From positions 1,116,001-1,180,000 of the forward strand of contig OZ240674.1 in the NCBI GenBank assembly GCA_965198795.1: a stretch of 64,000 nucleotides of DNA, given 5' to 3'. Source of the stretch: G965198795 sp965198795. Its GTDB lineage: Bacteria > Pseudomonadota > Alphaproteobacteria > Rhodospirillales > Casp-alpha2. Below, in pieces: positions 7,964-17,305 of the stretch (positions within the stretch are counted from its first letter, which is position 1; every line of letters begins with the position of its first letter). The notes under the pieces were generated by a model. That model was not told the DNA's origin. It saw nothing but the letters and a program-made list of their open reading frames with translations, and ran no database searches. The position numbers and the translations under genes are program-made.

Positions 7964-8512
7964 ATGACGAACCAACCAACTGAAAAAAAAGATAAAATAA
8001 TTGTACTGATCGGATTAATGGGCGCCGGCAAAAGTTCCGTCGGCCGATTGCTGGCCAAGCGGTTGGGCCGTCCATTCATCGACTCGGACACGGAAGTGGA
8101 GAAAGCGGCCGGCTGTTCGATCGAAGATATTTTCGACCTTTATGGGGAAGAGGCCTTTCGCGACGTTGAGGAACGCGTCATCGCCAGGCTGCTTAAGGAA
8201 CCCGCCTCGGTCCTTGCCACGGGCGGCGGAGCATTCATGAACGCGCGCACAAGGAACCGGATTGCGGATGAAGGAATTTCCGTCTGGCTGAGGGCGGATC
8301 TGGATGTCTTGGTGAAACGCACATCGAGGCGCGGCGGCAGGCCCTTGCTCAATAACACGGACCCCAGACAAAAACTGCATGACTTGATGACGCGGCGTTA
8401 TCCGGTTTACGAAACCGCCGCCATCACCGTTGACAGCCTTGACGAGACGCCGGAAAAGACGGCGGAAAAGATTGTCGAGGCGCTTGAAAACGCGGGCGAA
8501 ACAAACAATTGA
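7964..8512 (+). CDS. aroK: Shikimate kinase
   Basis: A 182-residue cytoplasmic enzyme that phosphorylates the 3-hydroxyl of shikimate with ATP, the fifth step of the shikimate pathway. Walker A is GLMGAGKSS (about residues 17-25). The shikimate-binding segment includes DSDTEVEKAAGCSI and FRDVEERVI, and GGGAFMN is the conserved GGG loop. RTSRRGGRPLL is the lid region. The ATG at 7964 follows immediately after a TTG at 7961, which I do not use. aroB follows with its start at or just after the stop of this gene, the usual aroKB order. Confidence 0.93.
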   Translation: MTNQPTEKKDKIIVLIGLMGAGKSSVGRLLAKRLGRPFIDSDTEVEKAAGCSIEDIFDLYGEEAFRDVEERVIARLLKEPASVLATGGGAFMNARTRNRIADEGISVWLRADLDVLVKRTSRRGGRPLLNNTDPRQKLHDLMTRRYPVYETAAITVDSLDETPEKTAEKIVEALENAGETNN

Positions 8513-8520
8513 ACAGCACC

Positions 8521-9639
8521 ATGAGTGATCTGGAAACGCTCAATGTCGATTTGCCGGAACGCGGCTATCCCATTCTGGTGGGTGACGGGCTGGTCGCGGA
8601 CGCGGGGCGGCATATCGCGCCCATCCTCGCTCAGCCCCGCGTTATTACCATCACGGACGAGAATGTGGCCAAGGCGGCGCTTGCGGACTTGAATGCGTCA
8701 CTCGACGGGGCTGGCGTCCGTCACGAAGAGATCATCTTGCCCGCGGGCGAGCGGACCAAGGATTACGGCCACCTGATGAAAGTCGTTGACCGCGTTCTGG
8801 ATATGACCATCGACCGCAAGGTGACTCTGATCGCGCTCGGCGGCGGCGTGATCGGCGACTTGACCGGGTTCGTCGCGGCGATCACGCTGCGCGGTCTCGG
8901 TTTTATTCAGATTCCGACCACCCTGCTGGCTCAGGTGGACAGCTCCGTGGGAGGCAAGACCGGCATAAACACGCGGCACGGCAAGAATCTGGTCGGCGCC
9001 TTTCATCAGCCTAGGATGGTTCTCGCCGATACCGGCGTCCTCAGCCATCTGCCCATCCGCGAACTCAAGGCGGGTTACGCGGAAATCGTCAAATACGGCC
9101 TGATCGACCATCCCGGCTTCTTCTCCTGGCTAGAAAAGAACGGTCAAGCCGTCCTGGACGGTGACGCGGCGGCGCGGCGTTACGCCGTGCTGGAGAGCTG
9201 CCGGGCGAAAGCCGCCATCGTCGCCAAGGATGAACGGGAACAAGGCGCTCGGGCGCTCCTGAACCTTGGTCATACCTTCGGCCACGCGTTGGAAGTGGAA
9301 GCTGGTTACGGCGACAAGCTGTTGCACGGCGAAGCGGTGAGTATCGGCATGATGATGGCGTTCCGTCTGTCCACCCGGATGGACTTGTGCCCGGCTAACG
9401 ACACCGAGCGCGCCCTGTCGCACCTGAAGACGATGGACCTGCCCCATGATTTATCCGGATTGGAAACCAGCGGCTGGACTTCGGAAAAACTCCTCGCGCA
9501 CATGTCCAAAGACAAGAAAGCCAACGCGGGCGAACCGGCGTTCATTCTTGCCCGGGGTATCGGGAAATCCTTTGTGACGCGCGACGTGAAGACGGCGGAC
9601 GTCGCTCAAGTTCTTGAGGAATTTTTGGCTTCGGCGTAA
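8521..9639 (+). CDS. aroB: 3-dehydroquinate synthase
   Basis: A 372-residue NAD- and metal-dependent enzyme converting DAHP to 3-dehydroquinate. Visible signatures are ALGGGVIGDLTGFVAA (NAD binding), PTTLLAQVDSSVGGKTGIN, GYAEIVKYGLI (metal-binding Glu) and NLGHTFGHALE (metal-binding His). The start is uncertain. A TTG at 8509 would overlap the aroK stop (TTGA), while the ATG at 8521 gives a normal N-terminus (MSDLETLNVDLPERGYP). Either way it is coupled to aroK. Length and motifs are complete. Confidence 0.93.
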   Translation: MSDLETLNVDLPERGYPILVGDGLVADAGRHIAPILAQPRVITITDENVAKAALADLNASLDGAGVRHEEIILPAGERTKDYGHLMKVVDRVLDMTIDRKVTLIALGGGVIGDLTGFVAAITLRGLGFIQIPTTLLAQVDSSVGGKTGINTRHGKNLVGAFHQPRMVLADTGVLSHLPIRELKAGYAEIVKYGLIDHPGFFSWLEKNGQAVLDGDAAARRYAVLESCRAKAAIVAKDEREQGARALLNLGHTFGHALEVEAGYGDKLLHGEAVSIGMMMAFRLSTRMDLCPANDTERALSHLKTMDLPHDLSGLETSGWTSEKLLAHMSKDKKANAGEPAFILARGIGKSFVTRDVKTADVAQVLEEFLASA

Positions 9640-9690
9640 ATCTAGGTCTGACGCCCGGCGGTTGGAGCGTCGCTTTGGCGTCATCCAGAT

Positions 9691-10953
9691 ATGATCTTGA
9701 CTCTCTCGGCCATCTTTCTGCTGCTTTTGATGTCGGCGTTCTTTTCCAGTTCGGAAACCGCGCTGACCGCTTCGTCGCGACCCATGATGCACAACATGGC
9801 GCTCGGCGGGGACAAGCGCGCGCGGATGGTCAGCGACTTACAGGATCAGAACGAACGGCTGATCGGCGCGATTTTGCTTGGCAACAACCTGGTGAATATT
9901 CTGGCCTCGGCCCTGGCCACCAGCGTTTTAATCGCGCTCTTTGGTGAGGCGGGCGTCGTCTATGCGACCTTGGCGATGACGCTGTTGGTGCTGGTCTTCG
10001 CGGAAGTTCTGCCTAAAACCTACGCGTTGAAAAACGCCAACACCATGGCGCTGACCGTTGCGCCTGTCTTGAAGATCCTGGTCGCCGTTCTCTCGCCGAT
10101 CACCAATACGATCACGCTTCTGGTGCGCAGCGTGTTGAAGCTGATCGGCGTGAATCTTTCCGAGGCCGATACGGACAGCGAGGAGGAACTCCGGGGCGCC
10201 ATTGAACTGCATGGAGCGGAAGAAGACACGGTCAAACACGAACGCGATATGCTCAGAAGCGTGCTTGACCTGTCCGACGTGCATGTGGGTGAGATTATGG
10301 TGCACCGCTCCGGCGTCGAGACGCTGGATGCGGATCAACCGTCCGGGGGCATCGTCGACGCCATGCTTCAAAGCACTTATACCCGTATTCCGCTCTGGCG
10401 CGAGACGCCGGACAACATTGTCGGCGTCTTACACGCGAAGGCCCTGTTCCGCGCCGTTCAACAAGCGGGCGGCGATATCGATAAAGTTGACGCCGTGGCG
10501 CTCGCCGCCGCGCCTTGGTTCATCCCGGAACAAACGCCGCTGCTCAACCAGCTTCAAGCCTTTCGCGACCGGCGCGAGCATTTTGCCCTGGTAATCGACG
10601 AATACGGCAGCCTGCAAGGCGTCGTCACGCTGGAAGATATATTAGAGGAAATCGTCGGCGAGATCGAAGACGAGCACGACACGGGCATGGCTGGAGTCGC
10701 TCCCCAGCCCGATGGCAGTTTCATCGTGGACGGCACTGTTACAATCAGAGACCTTAATCGCGAATACGAATGGGATCTGCCAGATGAAGAGGCCTCGACG
10801 CTGGCCGGCTTGATCCTGCATGAAGTCCGGCGGATTCCGGAAGCGGGACAATGCTTCATGTTCCATGGCTTGCGCTTTGACATCTTGAAGCGCCGGCGCC
10901 ACCAGATCACTTCCGTGAGGGTTAGGACGCCATCATCGACCGAGAACGCCTAA
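9691..10953 (+). CDS. CNNM/CBS/CorC-type membrane protein (hemolysin-like)
   Basis: At 420 residues it has the standard three-part architecture. An N-terminal CNNM (DUF21) membrane domain spans about residues 1-180 (helices at LSAIFLLLLMSAFFSSSETAL, LLGNNLVNILASALA, LAMTLLVLVFAEVLPKTYAL). A CBS pair follows (about 200-330; VGEIMVHRSGVETLD; FALVIDEYGSLQGVVTLEDI). The C-terminal CorC/HlyC domain holds FIVDGTVTIRDLNREY. Proteins of this type are implicated in Mg2+ and other cation transport; the hemolysin name is historical. It lies 51 bp after aroB in the same direction, an order common in related genomes. Confidence 0.88.
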   Translation: MILTLSAIFLLLLMSAFFSSSETALTASSRPMMHNMALGGDKRARMVSDLQDQNERLIGAILLGNNLVNILASALATSVLIALFGEAGVVYATLAMTLLVLVFAEVLPKTYALKNANTMALTVAPVLKILVAVLSPITNTITLLVRSVLKLIGVNLSEADTDSEEELRGAIELHGAEEDTVKHERDMLRSVLDLSDVHVGEIMVHRSGVETLDADQPSGGIVDAMLQSTYTRIPLWRETPDNIVGVLHAKALFRAVQQAGGDIDKVDAVALAAAPWFIPEQTPLLNQLQAFRDRREHFALVIDEYGSLQGVVTLEDILEEIVGEIEDEHDTGMAGVAPQPDGSFIVDGTVTIRDLNREYEWDLPDEEASTLAGLILHEVRRIPEAGQCFMFHGLRFDILKRRRHQITSVRVRTPSSTENA

Positions 10954-11053
10954 ACGGCTCTCGCCTGTCCCGGCCGTGTCCCTCTGGACGCCCTACCATC
11001 CATTCGATTTTTCGTATATTCTGTCCTTCGGTTCAGTGAACGGAGGGAGACTC

Positions 11054-11503
11054 ATGCAGAGGAAAATCATTCCCGATATCGTCAAGGAACAGGATGTTGT
11101 CAGCTTTCCGGCGAGCGCCAGCGTCGTTGACGCGGCCAAGGCCATGGCCGACGCCAACATCGCGGCCGTCATCGTTGTCGATGACGCGGGAAAACTCACC
11201 GGCATCGTAACGGAACGCGACATCACGCACCGCGCCGTGGCGAAGGGAACAGACCTCGGTTTCATTAGATTAGGTGACATCATGACCGCCAATCCGGATA
11301 CTTTGGCGCCGGACGACAACGCGGGCGACGCGCTTGAGTTGATGACGAACCGCGGCTATCGGCACCTGCCCGTGGCGAACGACGACAAGAAATGTATCGG
11401 GATGGTTTCCATCCGTGACCTGTACGCCGCTGTTAAATCCTCTTTAGAAGATGATATCCGCGACACGGAGGCTTTCGTTTTCGGCGACCGCTACAGCGCT
11501 TAA
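11054..11503 (+). CDS. CBS-pair domain protein
   Basis: A 149-residue soluble protein made of two CBS motifs: SFPASASVVDAAKAMADANI...GIVTERDITH (first) and TANPDTLAPDDNAGDALELM...GMVSIRDLY (second). The ATG at 11054 is preceded by a strong GGAGGGAG site; an in-frame start further upstream is not credible. CBS pairs bind adenine nucleotides and act as energy sensors, usually regulating a partner. It follows the CNNM protein by 100 bp, which may be functional or only positional. Confidence 0.85.
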   Translation: MQRKIIPDIVKEQDVVSFPASASVVDAAKAMADANIAAVIVVDDAGKLTGIVTERDITHRAVAKGTDLGFIRLGDIMTANPDTLAPDDNAGDALELMTNRGYRHLPVANDDKKCIGMVSIRDLYAAVKSSLEDDIRDTEAFVFGDRYSA

Positions 11504-11600
11504 TCCTCGCGCCGTTCAAACACCCCTTCTCCCTTTGCCTTGCGAAGGCCGATAAATTCCGGCATGTCTGAAACTCTCCCGTCAGACAGGACTGGTCATT

Positions 11601-12173
11601 ATGCCGCTCTCCAAAGCCGCGCCGCGCAAACACATCCATACCCGCGACATCCAATGCCGGGGTTTTCAACGCGAGGACGGCCTGTGGGACATCGAAGGCG
11701 AGTTAATTGACGCCAAAACCTACGACTTCGCCAACCATGACCGGGATGGCGTCAGCGCGGGCGAGCCCATTCACCACATGCGGGTTCGGCTGACCGTCAC
11801 AGACGGTTTGGAGGTGGTCGAGGCCGAAGCAATCACCGAGTCGGGGCCTTTCACGCTTTGCGGCGACATCGCTCCCGTGTTCGAAAAGCTGGCGGGTTTG
11901 ACCATTGGACCGGGCTGGCGCCGTGAAGTGAAACAAATCATGGGCGGCATCCATGGCTGCACTCATTTGACGGATATGATTCTCGGCCCCGTGGCCGTCA
12001 CCGCCTTTCAAACCGTGATCCCGGCGCGCGCTAGACGCGGCAAGCCGGTTGGCGGCGGCCGCCCCCCCCGGCTGATCAACAGCTGCCACGCCTTCCGGGA
12101 AGACGGCCCCATCGTTGAGCGGGAATGGCCGAACCATCACAGGAAGCCCTCATCGCCCTCCCCCGGCGGATAG
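11601..12173 (+). CDS. DUF2889-family protein
   Basis: The 190-residue product contains the features I associate with DUF2889: HTRDIQCRGFQREDGLWDIEG at the start, HHMRVRLTV in the middle, and FTLCGDIAP plus GIHGCTHLTDMI with conserved Cys and His residues. The C-terminal tail (from about residue 145) is basic and low in structure, with HAFREDGPIVEREWP. No signal peptide or membrane segment is seen. Function is unknown. Conserved Cys and His residues could bind a metal. It is a monocistronic-looking gene between the CBS protein and the cobaltochelatase block. Confidence 0.7.
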   Translation: MPLSKAAPRKHIHTRDIQCRGFQREDGLWDIEGELIDAKTYDFANHDRDGVSAGEPIHHMRVRLTVTDGLEVVEAEAITESGPFTLCGDIAPVFEKLAGLTIGPGWRREVKQIMGGIHGCTHLTDMILGPVAVTAFQTVIPARARRGKPVGGGRPPRLINSCHAFREDGPIVEREWPNHHRKPSSPSPGG

Positions 12174-12270
12174 ACCGGCTGACGCTTCCAGGTAAAACCC
12201 CGGCCAAACCAGCGGAACCGCAGAAAGACAATTTCTTGAAGGGCGAATTCGCTCTGGTCATACTTGATCC

Positions 12271-12813
12271 ATGAAGCCTCTTCTCTCGAAAGAGCCCGCT
12301 CCGGGCGTTCGGACATGCGAATGGCCGGATTGCCGGCACGAAGGCGAGTTCCCTGCGCCGAAGGACCGGACACGGCTGAACGACTATTATTGGTTCTGCC
12401 TGGAGCATGTGCGCGCTTATAACGCCGAATGGAATTACTACGCTGGCATGAGCGATGCGGAGGTGGAGGCGGACGTTCGCCGGGACACCACCTGGCGCCG
12501 CCCGACATGGAAACTTGGTTCGGGCGAAAGCGCGGCTTGGGTTCATAGCAGGATACGAGATCCGCTCGGCTTTGCCGGTATGGCTGACGACGCGCCTCAA
12601 CCGCAACAACCGCCGGTCAGCGCCAGCGTCGCCATCGCCCTGGATTTCTTTGGGCTTGAATTGCCGGTTGAGTCATCTGATTTGCGCGCCCGCTATAAGG
12701 CGCTGGTCAAAAAACACCATCCCGACGCCAATGGCGGCACCAAAGCCGCCGAAGAGGAATTCAAAAAGGTTCAAGCCGCATACCAAACGCTTCTGGAATT
12801 CCTTTCGCGATAA
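12271..12813 (+). CDS. C-terminal J-domain (DnaJ-like) protein
   Basis: A 180-residue protein with the J-domain at the C-terminus (about 115-178): ALDFFGLELPV...LRARYKALVKKHHPDANGG, with the HPD tripeptide needed to stimulate DnaK ATPase. The N-terminal half carries CEWPDCRHEGEFPAPKDR and YYWFCLEHVRAYN, a Cys/His-containing region typical of this DnaJ-like family in alphaproteobacteria. It is followed 175 bp downstream by cobS and cobT in the same direction, and the same J-domain/cobS/cobT order is common in alphaproteobacteria. That suggests, without proving, help in cobaltochelatase assembly. Confidence 0.85.
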   Translation: MKPLLSKEPAPGVRTCEWPDCRHEGEFPAPKDRTRLNDYYWFCLEHVRAYNAEWNYYAGMSDAEVEADVRRDTTWRRPTWKLGSGESAAWVHSRIRDPLGFAGMADDAPQPQQPPVSASVAIALDFFGLELPVESSDLRARYKALVKKHHPDANGGTKAAEEEFKKVQAAYQTLLEFLSR

Positions 12814-12987
12814 ACCGAAGCGCCCTTTTTCTTGACCAACGCGCGCCGAGTCCCTACGACCAATCCTATCCTTGATTGATGGACGCGCCTTGATCACGAA
12901 TTGACGTCCCTGGCCACTGGGCGCGCCCCACTTGTCCGCGGTTTAAAGTGTTGACGCCTTGCCTCAGTATTATTGAAAGCCAGCCCC

Positions 12988-13968
12988 ATGCCCGACTCAC
13001 CCTTTCCGCTCGACAAACCCGATATCTCCGTATCCGTTCGCCAAACCTTCGGTATGGATGTCGATATGGAGGTGCCGGCCTTTAGCGAGCCTGACGAGCA
13101 CGTGCCGGAACTGGACTCGGCTTATCAGTTCGACCGAGAGACCACGTTAGCCATCCTGGCGGGCTTCGCGCACAACCGGCGCGTAATGATCCAGGGTTAC
13201 CACGGCACCGGGAAATCGACCCACATTGAACAAGTCGCCGCCCGGCTGAACTGGCCCTGCATCCGGGTCAACCTGGATAGTCATATCAGCCGAATCGATT
13301 TGGTCGGCAAAGACGCCATCGTTTTGAGAGACGGTAAACAGATCACCGAGTTCCGTGAAGGCATTCTGCCTTGGGCGCTCAGCAACCCAACCGCAATCGT
13401 GTTCGATGAATACGACGCGGGACGTCCGGACGTCATGTTCGTCATTCAGCGCGTCCTGGAAGTCGAGGGCAAGCTGACGCTGCTTGACCAGAATCGTGTG
13501 ATTAAGCCGCACCCGTTCTTCCGCTTGTTCTCGACATCCAACACCGTCGGCCTCGGCGACACCACCGGCCTCTATCACGGAACGCAGCAGATCAACCAAG
13601 GTCAAATGGACCGCTGGAACGTGGTCGCGACGTTGAACTACCTGCCGCACGGTTCGGAAGTGGAAATCGTCCTGGCCAAGGCGCCTGTTTACAACACGGA
13701 GGAGGGCCGGGACAAAGTTTCCGCCATGGTCGAACTGGCCGACCTGACCCGGTCCGGGTTCGTGAACGGCGATATTTCCACGGTCATGTCGCCTCGCACG
13801 GTCATCACTTGGGCGGAGAACGCAGTGATCTTCAAGGATATCGGCTATGCCTTCCGGGTGACGTTCCTTAACAAATGTGATGAGGTCGAGCGTCCCGTGG
13901 TGGCTGAATACTATCAGCGCTGCATGGGCGAGGACCTGCCGGAAGCCGCCGTTAACGCCGGCGAATAA
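12988..13968 (+). CDS. cobS: Aerobic cobaltochelatase subunit CobS
   Basis: A 326-residue AAA+ ATPase which, with CobT, powers CobN in inserting Co2+ into hydrogenobyrinic acid a,c-diamide in aerobic cobalamin synthesis. Walker A is QGYHGTGKST (about residue 66). Walker B-like AIVFDEYDAG follows, then sensor-region STSNTVGLGDTTGLYHGT. The C-terminal PRTVITWAENA is typical of this family. The ATG at 12988 gives the N-terminus MPDSPFPLDKPDISVSVRQT. An earlier TTG is unlikely. cobT follows after 23 bp. The cobN gene is not in this window. Confidence 0.93.
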   Translation: MPDSPFPLDKPDISVSVRQTFGMDVDMEVPAFSEPDEHVPELDSAYQFDRETTLAILAGFAHNRRVMIQGYHGTGKSTHIEQVAARLNWPCIRVNLDSHISRIDLVGKDAIVLRDGKQITEFREGILPWALSNPTAIVFDEYDAGRPDVMFVIQRVLEVEGKLTLLDQNRVIKPHPFFRLFSTSNTVGLGDTTGLYHGTQQINQGQMDRWNVVATLNYLPHGSEVEIVLAKAPVYNTEEGRDKVSAMVELADLTRSGFVNGDISTVMSPRTVITWAENAVIFKDIGYAFRVTFLNKCDEVERPVVAEYYQRCMGEDLPEAAVNAGE

Positions 13969-13991
13969 CACGTCCGTCGAGGCGAAGTCCC

Positions 13992-15845
13992 GTGTCCCAG
14001 TCCGAGCGCCCCGTCGATAGATTGAAGCGCGTCACTGCGGCGACGGTGAAAGCGCTTGCCGGCAAGGGACCAGACGTGGACGTGCATTTCCAGGCGGTCG
14101 GCAACAGCGTCGGTGATCAGGCCGTCAACCTGCCGTCACCAGCGGGCCCGGTCACGGAGGAGAGCGTGACCAGGCTGCGCGGCGTCGCCGACTCTATGGC
14201 GCTCCGGCTCCGCTATCACGACAGCAAGGTGCACCAAAAGAACGCTCCCCAGGGGCCGGAGGCCCGCGAGGTGTTCGAGCAGTTGGAACAAGTCCGCTGC
14301 GAAGCCCTTGGCGCGCGCCGCATGAGCGGTGTCGCGTCGAACCTGAAGTCCTTGCTCGAAGAGCGTTGCCGGGCAAAGGGCTATAAAGGCTTGATGGAAA
14401 AGTCAGACGGCTACTTGGCCGACGCGCTGGGCTTGATGGTTCGCGAAAAGCTGACCGGCGAGGACTTGCCCGATGACGCGCGGCGCCTGATCGATATGTG
14501 GCGCGGTGATTTGTCGGACAAGATCGGCAAGCATCTAAGCAACCTGACGCAAAACGCGGCGTCGCAAGACAGCTTCGCCCATGTGGTTCGCGAGATGATC
14601 GTCGATCTGGAGCTTATGCCGGGAAACCCGGCGCAATCCGAACCGGACGAAACGGAAGAAGAAGGCGGCGATAATTCGGAAGACGAGACGGAAGAGAACG
14701 AATCCCGCGAGGGCGAACAGGAACAGGACGGCGCCATGGCGCCTCAAGCGGGTGAGTCGGAAATGTCCGACGACATGGAATTCAACGACACTGGCGGCGA
14801 CGACGACATGATGGCCGGTGAAGGCGATGAAGAGCCCGCAGGCCCAACCGACTGGGACAATCAATGGCCCCAGAACGCGTCCGCGTCCGAATTGCTGTAC
14901 CGCGCCTTTACCCAAGCGCATGACGAAATCGTCGAAGCGGACAATCTCTGTGATCCGGAGGAACTGGCCCGGCTCCGCGCGCAGTTGGACCAGCAGCTTT
15001 CCCACTTGCAGGGCGTCGTCTCACGCCTGGCCAACCGGTTACAGCGCCGCCTGATGGCCAAACAAACGCGGTCCTGGAACTTCGACCTGGAAGAGGGCCT
15101 GCTGGACGCGGCTCGTCTGTCCCGCGTCGTGATCGACCCGCTCTATCCGTTGTCGTTCAAACAGGAGACGGACACGGAGTTCCGCGACACTGTTGTCTCG
15201 CTGTTGATCGATAATTCCGGTTCCATGCGCGGGCGTCCCATAACAGTCGCCGCCATGAGCGCGGATATCCTCGCTCGCACTCTCGAACGCTGCGGGGTGA
15301 AAGCTGAAATCCTGGGCTTCACAACACGGTCCTGGAAAGGCGGCGCATCGCGCGAGAACTGGGTGACGGCGGGCAAGCCGAAAAATCCAGGCAGGCTTAA
15401 TGACCTCCGGCATATCGTTTATAAAGGCGCGGATACGCCGTGGCGCAGGGCTCGAAAAAATCTGGGCCTAATGCTGCGCGAAGGTCTTTTGAAAGAGAAC
15501 ATCGACGGCGAGGCGTTGATGTGGGCGCATAACCGCCTGCTTGGGCGGCCTGAGCAGCGCCGCGTCTTGATGGTGATCTCGGACGGGGCCCCGGTCGATG
15601 ACGCGACGCTGAGCGCCAACCCGGGCAATTATCTGGAACGCCATCTCCGCGACGTGATCAGCCACATCGAAAACCGCTCGGATGTGGAACTAACAGCCAT
15701 CGGCATCGGCCACGACGTCACGCGCTACTATCGCCGCGCCGTGACGATCATGGACGCCGAGGAACTGGGCGGCGCTATGATGCAGAAACTGACGGAACTG
15801 TTCGATGAAGGTTCAGGCCAAACATCTCGACGCCATATCGTCTAA
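13992..15845 (+). CDS. cobT: Aerobic cobaltochelatase subunit CobT
   Basis: A 617-residue partner of CobS. The N-terminal half is the CobT domain (VDRLKRVTAATVKALAGKG start). Residues about 215-285 form a long acidic low-complexity stretch rich in Glu and Asp. The C-terminal third is a von Willebrand A domain with a MIDAS motif, LLIDNSGSMRGRPI, and a later LMVISDGAPVDD. The start codon is GTG. The acidic segment plus VWA layout is diagnostic of CobT. It completes the cobST pair and is followed by IS debris. Confidence 0.92.
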   Translation: MSQSERPVDRLKRVTAATVKALAGKGPDVDVHFQAVGNSVGDQAVNLPSPAGPVTEESVTRLRGVADSMALRLRYHDSKVHQKNAPQGPEAREVFEQLEQVRCEALGARRMSGVASNLKSLLEERCRAKGYKGLMEKSDGYLADALGLMVREKLTGEDLPDDARRLIDMWRGDLSDKIGKHLSNLTQNAASQDSFAHVVREMIVDLELMPGNPAQSEPDETEEEGGDNSEDETEENESREGEQEQDGAMAPQAGESEMSDDMEFNDTGGDDDMMAGEGDEEPAGPTDWDNQWPQNASASELLYRAFTQAHDEIVEADNLCDPEELARLRAQLDQQLSHLQGVVSRLANRLQRRLMAKQTRSWNFDLEEGLLDAARLSRVVIDPLYPLSFKQETDTEFRDTVVSLLIDNSGSMRGRPITVAAMSADILARTLERCGVKAEILGFTTRSWKGGASRENWVTAGKPKNPGRLNDLRHIVYKGADTPWRRARKNLGLMLREGLLKENIDGEALMWAHNRLLGRPEQRRVLMVISDGAPVDDATLSANPGNYLERHLRDVISHIENRSDVELTAIGIGHDVTRYYRRAVTIMDAEELGGAMMQKLTELFDEGSGQTSRRHIV

Positions 15846-15938
15846 ACCGTCACGCCATCAAGTAGAGTGGTTTCAGGGATTTCCGAGAGGACCGGTCCGT
15901 CATTCGAGACGCCGGCTTGAAAAGAAAGCCGGCGCAGC

Positions 15939-16520
15939 ATGGCGCGGCCTTGTTCCGTTGATCTTCGCGAACGGGTGATTTCGGCGATCATTCGCGGCGG
16001 GACGCCCCGCCCTGCGGCGAGGCGGCGTTTTTGGGATTGGCGGGAGCACGGCGGTTTCCTGGCTTTCGCGACTACCCAGATGTGGCGCGGTTCCACAAAC
16101 CAGAGCCCCGAGGCCAGGCTGTGACCCTGGAGCGTTTGGGTACGCCGCCCCGCATTTTCCCCCTCATTCCCGCGCCCCGTTTTGTGTTCCCGCGCTCTTG
16201 TTTTGTCATTCCCGCGAAGGCGGGAATGACGTCCTGGCGCCAGGGCCTGCGGTGTTCAAGCATGACCATATGCCGGAGTTCAGGAAGCATCCTGCGCAGC
16301 GTCCGGGTTTGACATTATCTGGGACCGCCGCGGACCGCCGGATGATCGCTCCCTTGCGTCTTGGAACCGGCATTTCATCCGGGCGAGGGCAGGTCCTTCC
16401 GATCCGAACCCCGTCGAGCGGTTCTTCTCAAGGTTCAAGCATCGGCTCCGATAAGATTCTGGGCCTCGCGCATGGAATGGACGGGCGCGGGAAACCGCGC
16501 CAACGGACGAACAGCCTTAT
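15939..16520 (+). pseudogene. Decayed IS630-family transposase, third copy in the window
   Basis: At the left a short reading MARPCSVDLRERVISAIIRG matches the IS630 N-terminal helix-turn-helix. At the right, about 16395-16445, the DNA encodes DPNPVERFFSRFKHRLR, the family's C-terminal catalytic Glu block. The middle is lost or scrambled and a palindromic intergenic repeat lies inside it at 16205-16230. The 15846-16588 gap therefore holds only this relic and no intact gene. It differs in sequence from the 588-bp pair, so it came from a separate insertion. Confidence 0.6.
16205..16230. repeat. REP-like extragenic palindrome
   Basis: A perfect 11-bp inverted repeat, GTCATTCCCGC / GCGGGAATGAC, with a GAAG loop. 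The same core (CATTCCCGCG...GCGGGAAT) recurs at about 35328-35350 and, as CATCCCCGCGAAGGCGGGGG, at about 40064-40085, each time between genes. This marks a dispersed palindromic repeat family. Confidence 0.75.
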
Positions 16521-16588
16521 CAAATCCTTCCCGCCCGCCCGGATGAGCAACGTCATTGGTGAGCGCGCGGAATTCGGCGTCCTCATTC

Positions 16589-17197
16589 TCAAAGCGCCGG
16601 CAGAATCTCGAAATGCGCCTCAACCGGCTTCCCGACCGCGCCATTGATGGGCAGAATGTCTTGGGGACAGGCCGACATAGCGACATAGCAATCCATCACG
16701 GCGCGGAGTACGACGTAGCAGCCGGGCATGGACGGCGGAGCGTCAAACGACAAATCCCCGTTCTCCGTCCAGGGAATATTCATGTAAAGATTCAACGGCT
16801 GGGGAATATGGCTCACCTCAAGACCGAATTCTCTCATTCCATACCGAAGGTTGTCCGCACAGTTGTCGTGATACTCCTCGCAGCCCAGCAAGCCATAACG
16901 CTCGTTATCGCAAGCCGCCATCTGGGTGTCATGTAAACCGTGGGACGTATCTTCTTCGAACATGAGGATCGGACGTCGGCGGTCCGTCATCAGCGGCTTC
17001 TCCAATACCGGACGCATGTTCAAAATGAACGCGCGGGTCGCCGACATGGACATGTACTCGCTGACGTCATCGGCGTTGAATGCCCAGGTGTCCACTACCT
17101 GTTCACCGTGGGTGTTGATGATTTTAATGGCTTCGCCCGCCTTCAATCTGGCGGCCTTGCCGCCTCGCGCGGGAACAACTTCCAAAGCACAATCCAT
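16589..17197 (-). CDS. DUF1989 / urea carboxylase-associated family protein
   Basis: The 202-residue product begins MDCALEVVPARGGKAARLKAG. Family-type segments are INTHGEQVVDTWAFNADD, EYMSMSATRAFILNMRP, HDTQMAACDNERY and a C-terminal Cys/His-bearing region with GCYVVLRAVMDCYVAMSACP, features of the DUF1989 proteins often associated with urea carboxylase and aminomethyl-compound metabolism. Conserved Cys and His residues suggest metal binding. I set the start at the second Met-run because the upstream extension (KRPWDVLTWK...) is not family-like. No urea carboxylase genes are nearby. It diverges from the zincin/Sel1 gene. Confidence 0.75.
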   Translation of the reverse strand: MDCALEVVPARGGKAARLKAGEAIKIINTHGEQVVDTWAFNADDVSEYMSMSATRAFILNMRPVLEKPLMTDRRRPILMFEEDTSHGLHDTQMAACDNERYGLLGCEEYHDNCADNLRYGMREFGLEVSHIPQPLNLYMNIPWTENGDLSFDAPPSMPGCYVVLRAVMDCYVAMSACPQDILPINGAVGKPVEAHFEILPAL

Positions 17198-17305
17198 GCC
17201 ACACACTCTCTTTCTGACTGACTTTGCTGACTTTCTGACGCATTTCCAGGTTAAGACATCCCAGGGTCTCTTGCGGGACGTCAATTGGATACGTTTAATG
17301 AACCA

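Noticed and set aside
13992..15845. cobT as a von Willebrand protein of a MoxR/VWA chaperone pair
   Set aside because: The long acidic segment, length and adjacent cobS with its family C-terminus fit CobST better.
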